From an uncultured Lachnospiraceae bacterium (GTDB lineage Bacteria; Bacillota; Clostridia; Lachnospirales; Lachnospiraceae): a stretch of 64,000 bases of DNA. The DNA is taken from positions 20,892 through 84,891 of the forward strand of contig CAJTOR010000015.1 of the NCBI GenBank assembly GCA_910577675.1, read 5' to 3'. A program made the translations under genes and the position numbers. Below are positions 35,826-44,335 of the stretch, in pieces (positions within the stretch are counted from its first letter, which is position 1; each line of letters starts with the position of its first letter). The notes under the pieces were generated by a model that was not told where the DNA came from, did not search any database, and saw only the letters and a list, made by a program, of their open reading frames with translations.

Positions 35826-36773
35826 TCATCTCTTTTTATGACCGACAAAAATACCGATGCCCGCAAGTGCACCCCCCGCGGCAAGCATCATAAGATAGCG
35901 TCCTGCCGAAAAGGAATCGCCGGTCTGCGGTGTCTTGTCACGTTCAGCGGATGCCGATGATGAACCGGATGCAGCGCCGGACTTTGCCGGCTGTCTGGTC
36001 GGCTCCTTCGTCACCTCTTTAGTCGGTACCGGCTGCCTGGTTGGTTCCTTTGTCGGTGCTATAGGCTTTGGTGTCGGGGTTTTTGCCGGGGTTTCCGATT
36101 TGTCCTCCTGTGGTTCAGGCTTTGGTGTAGGAGTGTTATTCACAGGATTTTTTGGAACCGGGGTCGGGCTTATCTTAGTGCCGGAAGTTAATTTCCCGGA
36201 CTGTTTATACAAGAGTGCATAGGTCGTAAACACCGAAAGGTCAAACATCACACAATCCTTGCCGTCCACCGTGACAATCGTGGAATCGATACGGCAGAGT
36301 GCGCCTTTCGAATTGATCGCCGTAACCTGTACATCCCCCGAATTTTTGGCAAAATTCTCCGGGAGCATACAGATAAGCGTAACCCCCTTCATCTCATCAA
36401 GAGGATAGTAGTCCCCCTCCTCATCCCTCTCGTAGACAGTCGCCTCCATCGCCTGGTACTCGATCCCCGCAAGATCCTCCCCCGCCGCCACAAGCGCTTC
36501 TTCCATCGCAATCATCGCGTCGTATCCGTCAAAAAGCGAGAGCATATAGTCCTCCCCGTCAAGACTTTTATCATGGAATTTTGCATATGCTTTCCCGACA
36601 CCGTCCGGCAGATCCTCCACCGAAAGATTATATTCCTTTGCCGAAGGGTTCATTGCCTGCGCCGCACAGACCGGGACTAAATCCGCCGTCCCGCATACGA
36701 CCATCGCCGCAGCAAGTCCCGCCGTTCCTATATTTTTCCATTTTTTTACATTTCCCTGATAACTCATCATCAT
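35826..36773 (-). CDS. Sortase substrate, Pro/Thr-rich surface protein
   Basis: The protein has 315 residues. The signal peptide has a hydrophobic core (GLAAAMVVCGTADLV). Residues ~45-195 form a compact domain ending in a repeat-like Thr/Pro/Lys linker (TPTPKPEPQ, TKEPTRQP several times), which would span the cell wall. The end has the sorting signal TPQTGD, a membrane helix (YLMMLAAGGALAGIGIFVG) and KKR. TPQTG fits the (S/N/T/P)PxTG pattern reported for clostridial class B sortases. It follows the sortase gene after 18 bases. The folded domain is not one I recognise. Confidence 0.8.
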   Translation of the reverse strand: MMMSYQGNVKKWKNIGTAGLAAAMVVCGTADLVPVCAAQAMNPSAKEYNLSVEDLPDGVGKAYAKFHDKSLDGEDYMLSLFDGYDAMIAMEEALVAAGEDLAGIEYQAMEATVYERDEEGDYYPLDEMKGVTLICMLPENFAKNSGDVQVTAINSKGALCRIDSTIVTVDGKDCVMFDLSVFTTYALLYKQSGKLTSGTKISPTPVPKNPVNNTPTPKPEPQEDKSETPAKTPTPKPIAPTKEPTRQPVPTKEVTKEPTRQPAKSGAASGSSSASAERDKTPQTGDSFSAGRYLMMLAAGGALAGIGIFVGHKKR

Positions 36774-36791
36774 CCCTCTTTCTTATGGCAA

Positions 36792-38117
36792 TTATTTCTT
36801 CCTGCCAACCACCACAAACCGCCCCGCCGGAATCGAGCGGTCGCAGGTCGATAATGTCAATAGCTGCGTCCCATATTCTGCTGTTATTCCCGTTTCATAG
36901 AATGACTGTTCTTTTACAAAGCGGATATAAGCATTATATTCCTCCTCATCCTGCGTGTCAATAAAAGAATAATACCGGTATGCCTCCTGATCCGATTCAT
37001 ATGGTATCTGCGTCCGGAATACACCGACAATCTCATATTCCCCGCGCTCATAGATCGTATCGAAACGTATGGTTTTATGCTCCTCGTAAAATTCTTCCTC
37101 CTCGTAGGATAAAAGTGCCGAAAACATGGAACCGTTCTTCATATTGTGGCCATATATCAAAAAATTCATGGTCGGTTCCTCGATACCACAGCGGGCATCC
37201 ATAAACGGAATCCCGTTGATATCATATTTTTTATCAAATCCTTTTTTAAGGTAATATTCCTCATCGTCCGGCGTTAGCATAACGGGGTAATTTATCACGG
37301 TTCCCTCAAGCTGTATCCAGCCCGCCATCTCATCGTTGCGCCCGTACAGGACACTGTAGCGGTACAAAATTCCGTCCTCCGTAACGCTCTCCCCCTGCTT
37401 TTGCTCCTGCTCCTTCCTTGCGATATTAATTGCCTCCTCCTCGGTATACATGCCGCTCGCAATCAGATCCGCGATCCGGTGCGCCTCGGAAACCTCGGGC
37501 TCAATCGGCGTAAGGATGCAGGAAGCCAGTTCCTCCATCTTGCGCTCACTGATATAGCTCCAAATATCGTAGGAAAAAATCTTGTAGAGCGAAAACAGTA
37601 TCAGGCAGAAACCGGCGAGAATACAAAGGGGTTTTATCACTCGGATCTTTTTTTTCCCGGTCTTTTTTACTGCATCCTGACCTTCTTCGTCAAAATCCCC
37701 AAAATCCTCTAAGTCCTTCTCTTTCCTTTCTGTTTCCCGCCCGATATCGCGCTCGCGAAACTTCATCTGCCCGGCGCGCATGGCTTCCCTGCCATCCTTT
37801 CCCCCGACTGCCTCCTTAGCAGCTCCCTTCCTTTTTTTCGAGTCCTTCCCCGAATAGAGGCATTCTTCCGGGAAATTTCCGTAAGGATGCCTGATGCCGT
37901 CCGCCTTATCTTTTAAGTAGCTGCGGAATTCCCTGCCAAGCACACTTTCAAAAAGGAACGGCTGTTTCTTCAACATCTCGTAAAGCTCCGCCGCCTCCCT
38001 GTGATCGTGAAGTTCCATCCCCGCAGAAAGCGTCTGGATACGCTTTAGATCCCGGCAGCCCGCCTTATAATCCTCCTTAGAGGCAAACTCAATCTTCCCG
38101 ATGCACCATTTTCCCAT
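36792..38117 (-). CDS. Class B sortase with long N-terminal extension
   Basis: The product has 441 residues from the ATG at 38117, with GGAGG before it; an upstream start would add an odd tail. Residues 1-100 are a charged cytoplasmic domain, 100-165 a Lys/Glu-rich stretch, then a membrane helix (PLCILAGFCLILFSLYKI). The sortase fold covers about 290-441. His is in FLIYGHNMKNG, the catalytic Cys425 in LLTLSTC and Arg433 nearby. The sorting-enzyme part is outside the membrane. The cytoplasmic domain is unusual for sortases and may regulate it. The operon carries its own substrate. Confidence 0.88.
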   Translation of the reverse strand: MGKWCIGKIEFASKEDYKAGCRDLKRIQTLSAGMELHDHREAAELYEMLKKQPFLFESVLGREFRSYLKDKADGIRHPYGNFPEECLYSGKDSKKRKGAAKEAVGGKDGREAMRAGQMKFRERDIGRETERKEKDLEDFGDFDEEGQDAVKKTGKKKIRVIKPLCILAGFCLILFSLYKIFSYDIWSYISERKMEELASCILTPIEPEVSEAHRIADLIASGMYTEEEAINIARKEQEQKQGESVTEDGILYRYSVLYGRNDEMAGWIQLEGTVINYPVMLTPDDEEYYLKKGFDKKYDINGIPFMDARCGIEEPTMNFLIYGHNMKNGSMFSALLSYEEEEFYEEHKTIRFDTIYERGEYEIVGVFRTQIPYESDQEAYRYYSFIDTQDEEEYNAYIRFVKEQSFYETGITAEYGTQLLTLSTCDRSIPAGRFVVVGRKK

Positions 38118-38240
38118 TGCCCGCCTCCGACTGCTGCCCAACTCTTTTATATTTTTCCAAATTATGTAAATCTTCCTGCCAAGGGAAACTATATCCCCGA
38201 CTTCTATCAAAAAATAGCAAACCCACCGGATTACGATGCT

Positions 38241-38269
38241 ATTTTACCAGATCAAACACAAAAAATCAA
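38241..38269 (-). promoter_or_regulatory. Promoter for the sortase operon
   Basis: On the minus strand TTGATT (38264-38269), 17-base spacer and TAAAAT (38241-38246) with TGG before the -10 (extended). It is about 125 bases before the sortase start codon. Confidence 0.65.
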
Positions 38270-38314
38270 GTGCAGGAGTAAGGGGCAGGACTTTTTGCCC
38301 CGCCCCAAAATATT

Positions 38315-40735
38315 TTATTTCACCACGATATTATAAATTCTTCCTTTTACATAAATTTCCTTAACAATATTCTTCCCTGCAAGAATCCCCGCAACAGTTT
38401 CATCGGACATTACCTTCTCCCTAACTGCCTCCTCGGTATCCTCCATGCCGACCTTCACTAATGCCTTCACCTTGCCGCCGACCTGCACCGCAATCTCCAC
38501 CTCATCCTCGATGGTCTTTGCCTCGTCGTATTCAGGCCATGCCTGCGCATATACCCTTCCCGCATTGCCGATAGTCTGCCACAATTCCTCACACATATGC
38601 GGTGCGACCGGGCTGAGCAAAAGAATCAGCGTTGAGAATTCGCCTTTTGTAACTTTGCCCGCCTTATAAAAATCATTGACCAGGCTCATCATCGCAGCAA
38701 TTGCGGTATTGAACTTTAAAGCCTCAAAGTCCAGGCTGACCTTTTTTATGGTCTGGTGCATCCGTGTTTCAAGTTCCTTACTGTAGTTTTCACCGTCAAC
38801 CAAACTGTCCTGCAATTTAAACACGCGGTCGAGGAAACGTCTGCAGCCGCGCACGCCCTCCTGCGACCAGGATGCACTCAAATCAAATGCCCCGATAAAC
38901 ATCTCGTAGGTGCGCAGGGTATCCGCGCCAAATTCCGCCACAATCTCGTCCGGGTTCACAACATTTCCGCGCGATTTGCTCATCTTCTCGCCGTTCTCAC
39001 CGAGAATCATTCCGTGCGAAGTGCGCTTTTTGTACGGCTCATCCGTCGGCACAAGCCCCTCGTCATAAAGGAATTTATGCCAGAAGCGCGAGTAGAGCAG
39101 ATGCAGTGTCGTGTGCTCCATACCGCCGTTGTACCAGTCCACCGGGAGCCAGTATTTTAGTGCCTCCTGCCCGGCAAATGCCTCATTATTATCAGGGTCA
39201 ATATAGCGCAGGAAATACCACGAAGAACCCGCCCACTGCGGCATTGTATCCGATTCGCGCTTCGCAGCACCCCCGCAACAAGGGCAGGTGGTATTTAACC
39301 AATCCGTCATTGCAGCCAGAGGGGATTCCCCATTGTCCGTCGGCATATAGCTGTCCACCTCAGGGAGCATCAGTGGCAGCTCACTCTCCGGCAGCGGGAC
39401 ATAGCCGCATTTTTCACAGTGTACGATCGGGATCGGCTCACCCCAGTAGCGCTGGCGGGAGAATACCCAGTCGCGCAGCTTGAAATTAACCTTTTGCTTG
39501 CCGATGCCCTTTTCCTCAAGCCATGCCGCAATCTTTTCCTTAGCCTGCCCCACGTTAAGACCGTTAAGAAAATCGGAATTGACAAGTGTTCCCGTTTCCA
39601 CATCCGTAAATGCGGCTTCCTCCACATTGCCTCCCGCCACAACCTGGACAATCGGCAGACCGAATTTCTTCGCAAATTCCCAGTCGCGGCTATCGTGCGC
39701 CGGCACTGCCATAATTGCGCCCGTCCCGTAAGTCATCAGTACATAGTCCGAAATCCAGATCGGAATCTCTTTCTGGTTTACCGGGTTAAGTGCCATAATA
39801 CCGCCCATTACCACGCCGGTCTTTTCCTTTGCCAACTCCGTGCGCTCAAAGTCGGACTTCTTTGCCGCCTGCTCGCGGTATGCCACAACCTCATTGTAAT
39901 TTGTTATCTCATCTTTGTACTTTTCAATCAGCGGATGCTCCGGCGAAATTACCATATAAGTTGCGCCAAATAAAGTATCCGGGCGCGTCGTGAAAATCCG
40001 CAGCACATCCTCCCTGCCGGAAAGCTTAAAATCTACCTCCGCGCCGACCGATCTCCCGATCCAGTTTTTCTGGGATACTTTAACCCGCTCAATATAATCC
40101 ACATGGTCAAGTCCCTCAAGCAGCTTATCCGCATACTCGGTTATTTTTAACATCCACTGGCTCTTGACCTTGCGGACAACCTCACCGCCACAGCGCTCGC
40201 ACCTGCCATTTACCACCTCCTCGTTCGCAAGCCCTACCTTGCAGGAGGTGCACCAGTTAATCGGCATCTGCGTCTTGTACGCCAGGCCTTTTTTAAAGAG
40301 TTTTAAGAAAATCCACTGGGTCCACTTATAGTACTCCGGATCCGTCGTGTTTACCTCCCGCTCCCAGTCAAATGAATAGCCGAGCGACTTTAACTGCGCT
40401 TTAAAATGCGCCACATTATTTTCTGTTACTGTTTTCGGGTGGATATGGTTCTTGATCGCGTAATTCTCGGTAGGCAGACCGAACGCATCCCATCCCATCG
40501 GGAACAGGACATTGTACCCCTGCATCCTGCGCTTCCTCGAAATAATATCAAGCGCCGTGTACGGTCTTGGATGCCCGACATGCAGCCCCTGTCCGGACGG
40601 GTAAGGGAATTCCACAAGCGCATAATATTTTGGCTTTGTATAATCCTCCCCCACCTTAAACGCCCCTTCCGCGTCCCATATTTCCTGCCATTTTTTTTCA
40701 ATGTCCTTAGGTGAATATGCTGTACCCATCTTCAT
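38315..40735 (-). CDS. leuS: Leucyl-tRNA synthetase
   Basis: The protein has 806 residues, the usual length for a bacterial LeuRS. HIGH motif is seen as GLHVGHPRPYTALD near residue 50. The zinc motif CTSCKVGLANEEVVNGRCERC and the CP1 editing domain with TRPDTLFGATYMVISPEHP follow. KMSKS appears as GEKMSKSRGNV near 575. The C-terminal anticodon-binding domain ends in VQVGGKVKALVKV and KEIYVKGRIYN. It charges tRNA-Leu. It is controlled by a T-box leader with a leucine specifier. Confidence 0.97.
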   Translation of the reverse strand: MKMGTAYSPKDIEKKWQEIWDAEGAFKVGEDYTKPKYYALVEFPYPSGQGLHVGHPRPYTALDIISRKRRMQGYNVLFPMGWDAFGLPTENYAIKNHIHPKTVTENNVAHFKAQLKSLGYSFDWEREVNTTDPEYYKWTQWIFLKLFKKGLAYKTQMPINWCTSCKVGLANEEVVNGRCERCGGEVVRKVKSQWMLKITEYADKLLEGLDHVDYIERVKVSQKNWIGRSVGAEVDFKLSGREDVLRIFTTRPDTLFGATYMVISPEHPLIEKYKDEITNYNEVVAYREQAAKKSDFERTELAKEKTGVVMGGIMALNPVNQKEIPIWISDYVLMTYGTGAIMAVPAHDSRDWEFAKKFGLPIVQVVAGGNVEEAAFTDVETGTLVNSDFLNGLNVGQAKEKIAAWLEEKGIGKQKVNFKLRDWVFSRQRYWGEPIPIVHCEKCGYVPLPESELPLMLPEVDSYMPTDNGESPLAAMTDWLNTTCPCCGGAAKRESDTMPQWAGSSWYFLRYIDPDNNEAFAGQEALKYWLPVDWYNGGMEHTTLHLLYSRFWHKFLYDEGLVPTDEPYKKRTSHGMILGENGEKMSKSRGNVVNPDEIVAEFGADTLRTYEMFIGAFDLSASWSQEGVRGCRRFLDRVFKLQDSLVDGENYSKELETRMHQTIKKVSLDFEALKFNTAIAAMMSLVNDFYKAGKVTKGEFSTLILLLSPVAPHMCEELWQTIGNAGRVYAQAWPEYDEAKTIEDEVEIAVQVGGKVKALVKVGMEDTEEAVREKVMSDETVAGILAGKNIVKEIYVKGRIYNIVVK

Positions 40736-40814
40736 CCTTCCTTTCTAAATAATCTTCTTATCCGAATGACCTCGCAACCCGCCAGCGGCATAATTTCACT
40801 GCATGGGTCTGCAC

Positions 40815-41062
40815 CATAAAAAAGACCCCGCCCCTGTTTCCAGAGACGAGGTCAAACCTCGCGGTACCACTCCGGTTCATGCAATATACGCATGCCCTCG
40901 ATTTTTCTGTAACGGGAAACCCCGCCGAAACCTATCTGCAATATTTGCTTTCAGTCCCGGGACTCCGAGGCGAGTTCAGCCTTCTGCCCTGCGGCTTTCC
41001 ACCATCCAGCCGCTCTCTGTCAGGGCATACAGCTTACTGCTCCTCTTCACTGCCTGTTTGCT
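40815..41062 (-). promoter_or_regulatory. T-box riboswitch of leuS
   Basis: The minus-strand leader has the T-box core GAGTGGTACCGCG and a terminator/antiterminator region: GACCTCGTC pairs with GGCGGGGTC followed by TTTTTT. A specifier loop around GAACTCGCCTCGG offers CTC, a leucine codon, which matches the downstream synthetase. Uncharged tRNA-Leu would let transcription read through. Confidence 0.9.
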
Positions 41063-41069
41063 GGTTTTG

Positions 41070-41099
41070 ATTTTAACGCATAAACATGGAAATTGTCAA
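41070..41099 (-). promoter_or_regulatory. Sigma-A promoter of the leuS T-box leader
   Basis: On the minus strand TTGACA (41094-41099), 18-base spacer and TAAAAT (41070-41075). Transcript start near 41,063 leads directly into the T-box. Confidence 0.8.
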
Positions 41100-41235
41100 G
41101 TGTTTTTTCAGTCCGAAAACGTTCTCGCCCTCCACATTTATCCAAATAGCAATATTTGAGTATCCAAATTATCGAAATATGACTTTATTTTTTATATGAT
41201 TTGCACAAATTTCACTCAAAACGCTATCATGATAA

Positions 41236-41264
41236 TTGACACAATGCATAAAGCATGATATATT
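41236..41264 (+). promoter_or_regulatory. Consensus promoter for the lipoprotein gene
   Basis: TTGACA (41236-41241), 17-base spacer and TATATT (41259-41264), followed by about 105 bases of leader before the start codon. Confidence 0.75.
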
Positions 41265-41368
41265 TATAACTGTGATGTCACATTCAAAAATCAACAGTAT
41301 CGCTCCTGGCCGCACTGTTGACCTTGAAACACATCTCACAATAAAGAAAAACTTGAGGAGGTTTTTTT

Positions 41369-42991
41369 ATGAAATTAAAGAAATTGATGGGCATGGCTCT
41401 GGCTTCCTCCCTCGCAATCAGTTCTCTTTCTGCATGTGGGGACAAGGAAACCGGTAACACGACAACACCTACACCGGAACCTACCGCTACAACGGCACCG
41501 GCGAACACACCTACACCGGAACCTACCGATGACCCGGAGGCATCAGGTGTCCTTACTGCCACCCCGGCACCGACCGAGGAAGCAAAGGACCCGAACATTA
41601 TTTACTCCTATGACGGCTCCGCGAAATCCCAGGCACTTTACTTCCAGGACCGCGGCGGCGCGAGGGCAAGATGGATCAATACGGACGGGCATGACAGCGG
41701 CGAGTGCTTTTCTATTATCGGGCGCAGTGAAAGCTGGCACGGCGTTTCGCTCAGCATCCCGGACGACTGCATCGGCAAAGTCCTGCATGTTTCCTACTGG
41801 GCAAAGCATGAGGTAGGGGAACCGATCACGATTTCAGCCACCCTCCAGGTAACGAAGCCGGACGGCACCAGCGGCTGGCCGGAACGCGCAAGCAACGAGG
41901 CTGTCCCATCCGGCGAGTGGGTACTTATCGAGAACGATGTGCCGGTTTACGCGGATGTCACCAGCCCGGTACTCTGCTGGGAAGCAACCGATACATATGA
42001 TTTTTGCATTGATGATGTGGTTGTCAAAATCGTAGAGGGCGCAACGGCAGAAGCACAGTACCAGGATCTTGTTGTTGACAAGCCTGACATGTCAGCGGTT
42101 GAGAACATCTCCCTGACATTCAACGACGAAAACCTTTTCTTTGGAAAGCGCGGCGACGGCACACCTGCCATTGTTTCCGGCGGACACGACGATGATTTTG
42201 CAATGCAGGTTACCGGGCGCACCGCAACATGGAACGGCGCGGAAGTTGACCTTTCCGATTACAACCTTGCCGGCAGGACAGTCAATATCTCCTACTGGGT
42301 AAAGGTTGAGGAAGCAACCGAAATCAACGTAACACTCCAGGAGGATACTTCTGACGGTGCTGACACCGCTTACAACCGTCTTGCAAGTTCGGGCGACCTG
42401 ACACCGGGCGAGTGGACACAGGTAACCGGCACAATTGAAGTTGGCGCTAACACCGTAAAACCGATCCTCTATTTTGAGTCCCCTTCCGAAACCGCAAGCT
42501 TCACCGTGGATGAGGTGGTGATCTCGTTCAGCGCTGCTGCTGCGGCGGCTCCACTGGAGGATATCTCCCTGACATTCAACGACGAGAACCTTTTCTTCGC
42601 AAACCGCGGCGACGGCGTGCCTGCTATTGTTGCAGGCGGACATGACGATGATTTCGCAATGCAGGTTACCGGGCGCACCGCAACATGGAACGGCGCGGAA
42701 GTTGACCTTTCCGATTATAACCTTGCCGGTAAGACAATCAATATCTCCTACTGGGTAAAGGTTGAAGAGGCAACGGAAGTTAATGTTACACTCCAGGAAG
42801 ATACAGCGGAGGGCGGCGATACCGCTTACAACCGCATTGCAAGTTCCGGTGAACTGGCTGCTGGGGAGTGGACACAGGTAACTGGTACAATCACCGTAGG
42901 TGAGAACACCGTGAAACCGATCCTCTATTTTGAATCCCCTTCCGAAACCGCAAGTTTTACGGTGGATGAAGTAGTGATCTCGTTTAACTAG
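41369..42991 (+). CDS. Lipoprotein with tandem carbohydrate-binding-like modules
   Basis: The protein has 540 residues. ATG follows GAGGAGG. A lipoprotein signal ends LSAC with lipid on Cys23. Residues 25-75 are a Thr/Pro-rich linker with the repeat TPTPEPT. Three beta-sandwich modules of CBM4/9 type follow, at about 80-230, 245-390 and 397-540, with SYWAK or SYWVKVEEATE and a closing FTVDEVVISF. Modules 2 and 3 are nearly identical and joined by an Ala run. It would display glycan binding on the cell surface, with no catalytic domain. It has its own promoter and terminator, and its targets are unknown. Confidence 0.8.
   Translation: MKLKKLMGMALASSLAISSLSACGDKETGNTTTPTPEPTATTAPANTPTPEPTDDPEASGVLTATPAPTEEAKDPNIIYSYDGSAKSQALYFQDRGGARARWINTDGHDSGECFSIIGRSESWHGVSLSIPDDCIGKVLHVSYWAKHEVGEPITISATLQVTKPDGTSGWPERASNEAVPSGEWVLIENDVPVYADVTSPVLCWEATDTYDFCIDDVVVKIVEGATAEAQYQDLVVDKPDMSAVENISLTFNDENLFFGKRGDGTPAIVSGGHDDDFAMQVTGRTATWNGAEVDLSDYNLAGRTVNISYWVKVEEATEINVTLQEDTSDGADTAYNRLASSGDLTPGEWTQVTGTIEVGANTVKPILYFESPSETASFTVDEVVISFSAAAAAAPLEDISLTFNDENLFFANRGDGVPAIVAGGHDDDFAMQVTGRTATWNGAEVDLSDYNLAGKTINISYWVKVEEATEVNVTLQEDTAEGGDTAYNRIASSGELAAGEWTQVTGTITVGENTVKPILYFESPSETASFTVDEVVISFN
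42101..42532 (+). repeat. Tandem module, copy 1
   Basis: A 432-bp unit is repeated 456 bp further on (42,557-42,988) at high nucleotide identity, with stretches of many tens of identical bases such as around 42,201-42,260. This suggests recent duplication or gene conversion. Confidence 0.9.
42557..42988 (+). repeat. Tandem module, copy 2
   Basis: Second copy of the unit at 42,101-42,532. The differences are mostly synonymous, with a few in the FGKRG versus FANRG and TSDG versus TAEG segments. Confidence 0.9.
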
Positions 42992-43016
42992 GCTTTCCCA
43001 TAATTTTCCACTAAAT

Positions 43017-43053
43017 AAAGAAAACCGCTGCAAAAGCAGCGGTTTTCTTTTTA
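43017..43053 (+). terminator. Rho-independent terminator of the lipoprotein gene
   Basis: AAAGAAAACCGCTGC pairs with GCAGCGGTTTTCTTT around AAAA; the T-rich tail follows. Confidence 0.9.
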
Positions 43054-43126
43054 CCTCAATTTAATCCTTCTACCGGACAACTCCTGCCGCATATCCTGTA
43101 AAAATGGGAAAAACCGGGGGGTTTTT

Positions 43127-43338
43127 ATGCCGGAATCGAATAAAAAAGATTTATTTTATGCGACCGCCAAGACGGTCTTCCTCTGCGCCTGCTTCTTCCT
43201 TCTGTTCGCGGCGCTTTTTACCTACATACCAAAAGCTGTCGATACAATCAGCAACACCATCGCGGATAAAAGACTGCCCATCTACTGCGTTAAAACGGAT
43301 AAACCGCAGGTGGCATTAAGTTTTGATGCTGCGTGGGG
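43127..43338 (+). pseudogene. Polysaccharide deacetylase, 5' part, split by the element
   Basis: Residues 1-71 of a NodB/PdaB-type deacetylase: a membrane anchor (VFLCACFFLLFAALFTYI) and then KPQVALSFDAAWG, the motif carrying the first metal/catalytic Asp. The natural frame breaks after the GCGTGGGG repeat at 43,331-43,338 and continues, in frame, behind the second copy at 50,380. The frame that reads on into the element to 43,429 is spurious. Without the metal-binding His pair in the other half the enzyme must be inactive. If the element leaves precisely, the 261-codon gene is restored. Confidence 0.9.
43331..43338 (+). repeat. Left direct repeat (target/core) of the element
   Basis: GCGTGGGG, also found at 50,380-50,387. 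Codons GCG TGG GG are in the same phase at both places, so one copy is the original gene and the other comes from insertion. Confidence 0.85.
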
Positions 43339-43357
43339 TGATGGTAGGTTGATGGAA
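43339..43357. repeat. Left terminal inverted repeat of the element
   Basis: TGATGGTAGGTTGATGGAA agrees at 16 of 19 positions with the reverse complement of 50,361-50,379. Both abut the direct repeats. Likely recombinase-binding arms. Confidence 0.8.
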
Positions 43358-43437
43358 GCAGGTTTTTTACCGCTTCCACTTTCCACGGATTTCTCTGGTT
43401 TCCCCATTTTGCGTTTATACAAACTTTGAAACAGTCA

Positions 43438-43845
43438 CTAATCTTTTGCAAAAATATAAGGTACTTCTTTGTTTCGATAAAACCCAACCCCATAGTTTCT
43501 CTTCTCTGATTCTATGTATAAGAATTGCTTTTTACTTAATGCATCCACCATATATCTCATTTTCATAAACATCGTAATCCCAAGTATTAAATCACAGGGA
43601 ATATTGGGTTTTGACGAAACTGCCATCAACATTCCAGTATAATTTATGCTATTGCCCGATTTATCCGAAAAATTAAAACATTGGAACCTCCACAACATGG
43701 TATTTTCTCTCGCCACCCCAAATCCTCCTAAAGAAAATTTTTTAAATTCTGTAACACCATCCATTCCTTTTATAAATTCCTGAAACAGCCCTGCACCTTT
43801 GCAAAATACCGAAATATCCGCGCCAGTATCCAACATGCAGTCCAA
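43438..43845 (-). CDS. Retropepsin-like aspartic protease, start unclear
   Basis: The 135 residues from the TTG at 43845 include DCMLDTGADISVFC, the D-T/S-G motif of pepsin/retropepsin-type aspartic proteases, and a hydrophobic IPCDLILGITMFMKM that would form the second beta half. A single D-T-G means it must work as a dimer. The frame is open further upstream to 43,890 and encodes family-like residues (PIFTAFINGKAL) but has no ATG, GTG or TTG there: only ATT at 43875. The real start could be that ATT, the TTG, or a -1 frameshift from the upstream gene. Small proteases of this type occur in pairs with the upstream protein in Firmicutes. Confidence 0.6.
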   Translation of the reverse strand: MDCMLDTGADISVFCKGAGLFQEFIKGMDGVTEFKKFSLGGFGVARENTMLWRFQCFNFSDKSGNSINYTGMLMAVSSKPNIPCDLILGITMFMKMRYMVDALSKKQFLYIESEKRNYGVGFYRNKEVPYIFAKD

Positions 43846-43856
43846 GGCTTTTCCGT

Positions 43857-44120
43857 TTATAAATGCCGTAAAAATGGGTCTTCCGTCCGCTTATAACGGT
43901 AATCCTTCCCGGAATGCACAAAACCTAGCCTACGGTCAATATATTCCCCATCCTTCATCCCACAAATAACAACAGCGGATTCCACATTGCACCCATCATC
44001 ATCCACATATTCCACCTCGGACAATGCTACCCACTGATCTGGATACCTCTCCCGAATTTCTTCCCATGTCAGCCTTTCTGCTGCCTCCTCCCGTTTTCCC
44101 GTATCCTCCTTATTCATCAT
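43857..44120 (-). CDS. Small protein paired with the aspartic protease
   Basis: The protein has 87 residues, starts MMNKEDTGKREEAAERLTWE behind GGGGGTG and contains EEIRERYPDQWVALSEVEY and VESAVVICG. From memory, small proteins of this sequence type sit next to retropepsin-like genes in many Firmicutes, function unknown. Its frame overlaps the open protease frame by about 30 bases, and the last codons include an ATTTTTA run, so a -1 shift would fuse both. It reads from a promoter at 44,161-44,189. Confidence 0.65.
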   Translation of the reverse strand: MMNKEDTGKREEAAERLTWEEIRERYPDQWVALSEVEYVDDDGCNVESAVVICGMKDGEYIDRRLGFVHSGKDYRYKRTEDPFLRHL

Positions 44121-44160
44121 GCACCCCCTGACTTTGATTCAATGTTTCCTTCCTGCCTCT

Positions 44161-44189
44161 ATTATACTTCGATACACCAAAAAGTACAA
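44161..44189 (-). promoter_or_regulatory. Promoter for the retropepsin pair
   Basis: On the minus strand TTGTAC (44184-44189), 17-base spacer and TATAAT (44161-44166) about 40 bases before the ATG of the 87-residue gene. Confidence 0.65.
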
Positions 44190-44244
44190 TCACAATCTCC
44201 ATGCTGCCCTTTCATCCTTCCTTTCCTAGCCCTTTCCCCGCTCC

Positions 44245-44297
44245 TGATGGCTGTAAAACCGCACCGCTTCCCGCCAGGGTGCAAATTGCAGCCATCA
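44245..44297 (-). terminator. Inverted repeat after the recombinase gene
   Basis: TGATGGCTG (44245-44253) pairs with CAGCCATCA (44289-44297), with GCACC/GGTGC pairing inside. There is no T-run, so termination is likely but not certain. It stands about 40 bases after the recombinase stop. Confidence 0.45.
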
Positions 44298-44335
44298 AGA
44301 ACTGTTCTGGCATACTCGTTTCTTTCCCCTGCAAC

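Noticed and set aside
43339..43429. Tail of the frame that continues from the deacetylase 5' part into the element
   Set aside because: Only a read-through of the left element end; no similarity to the family
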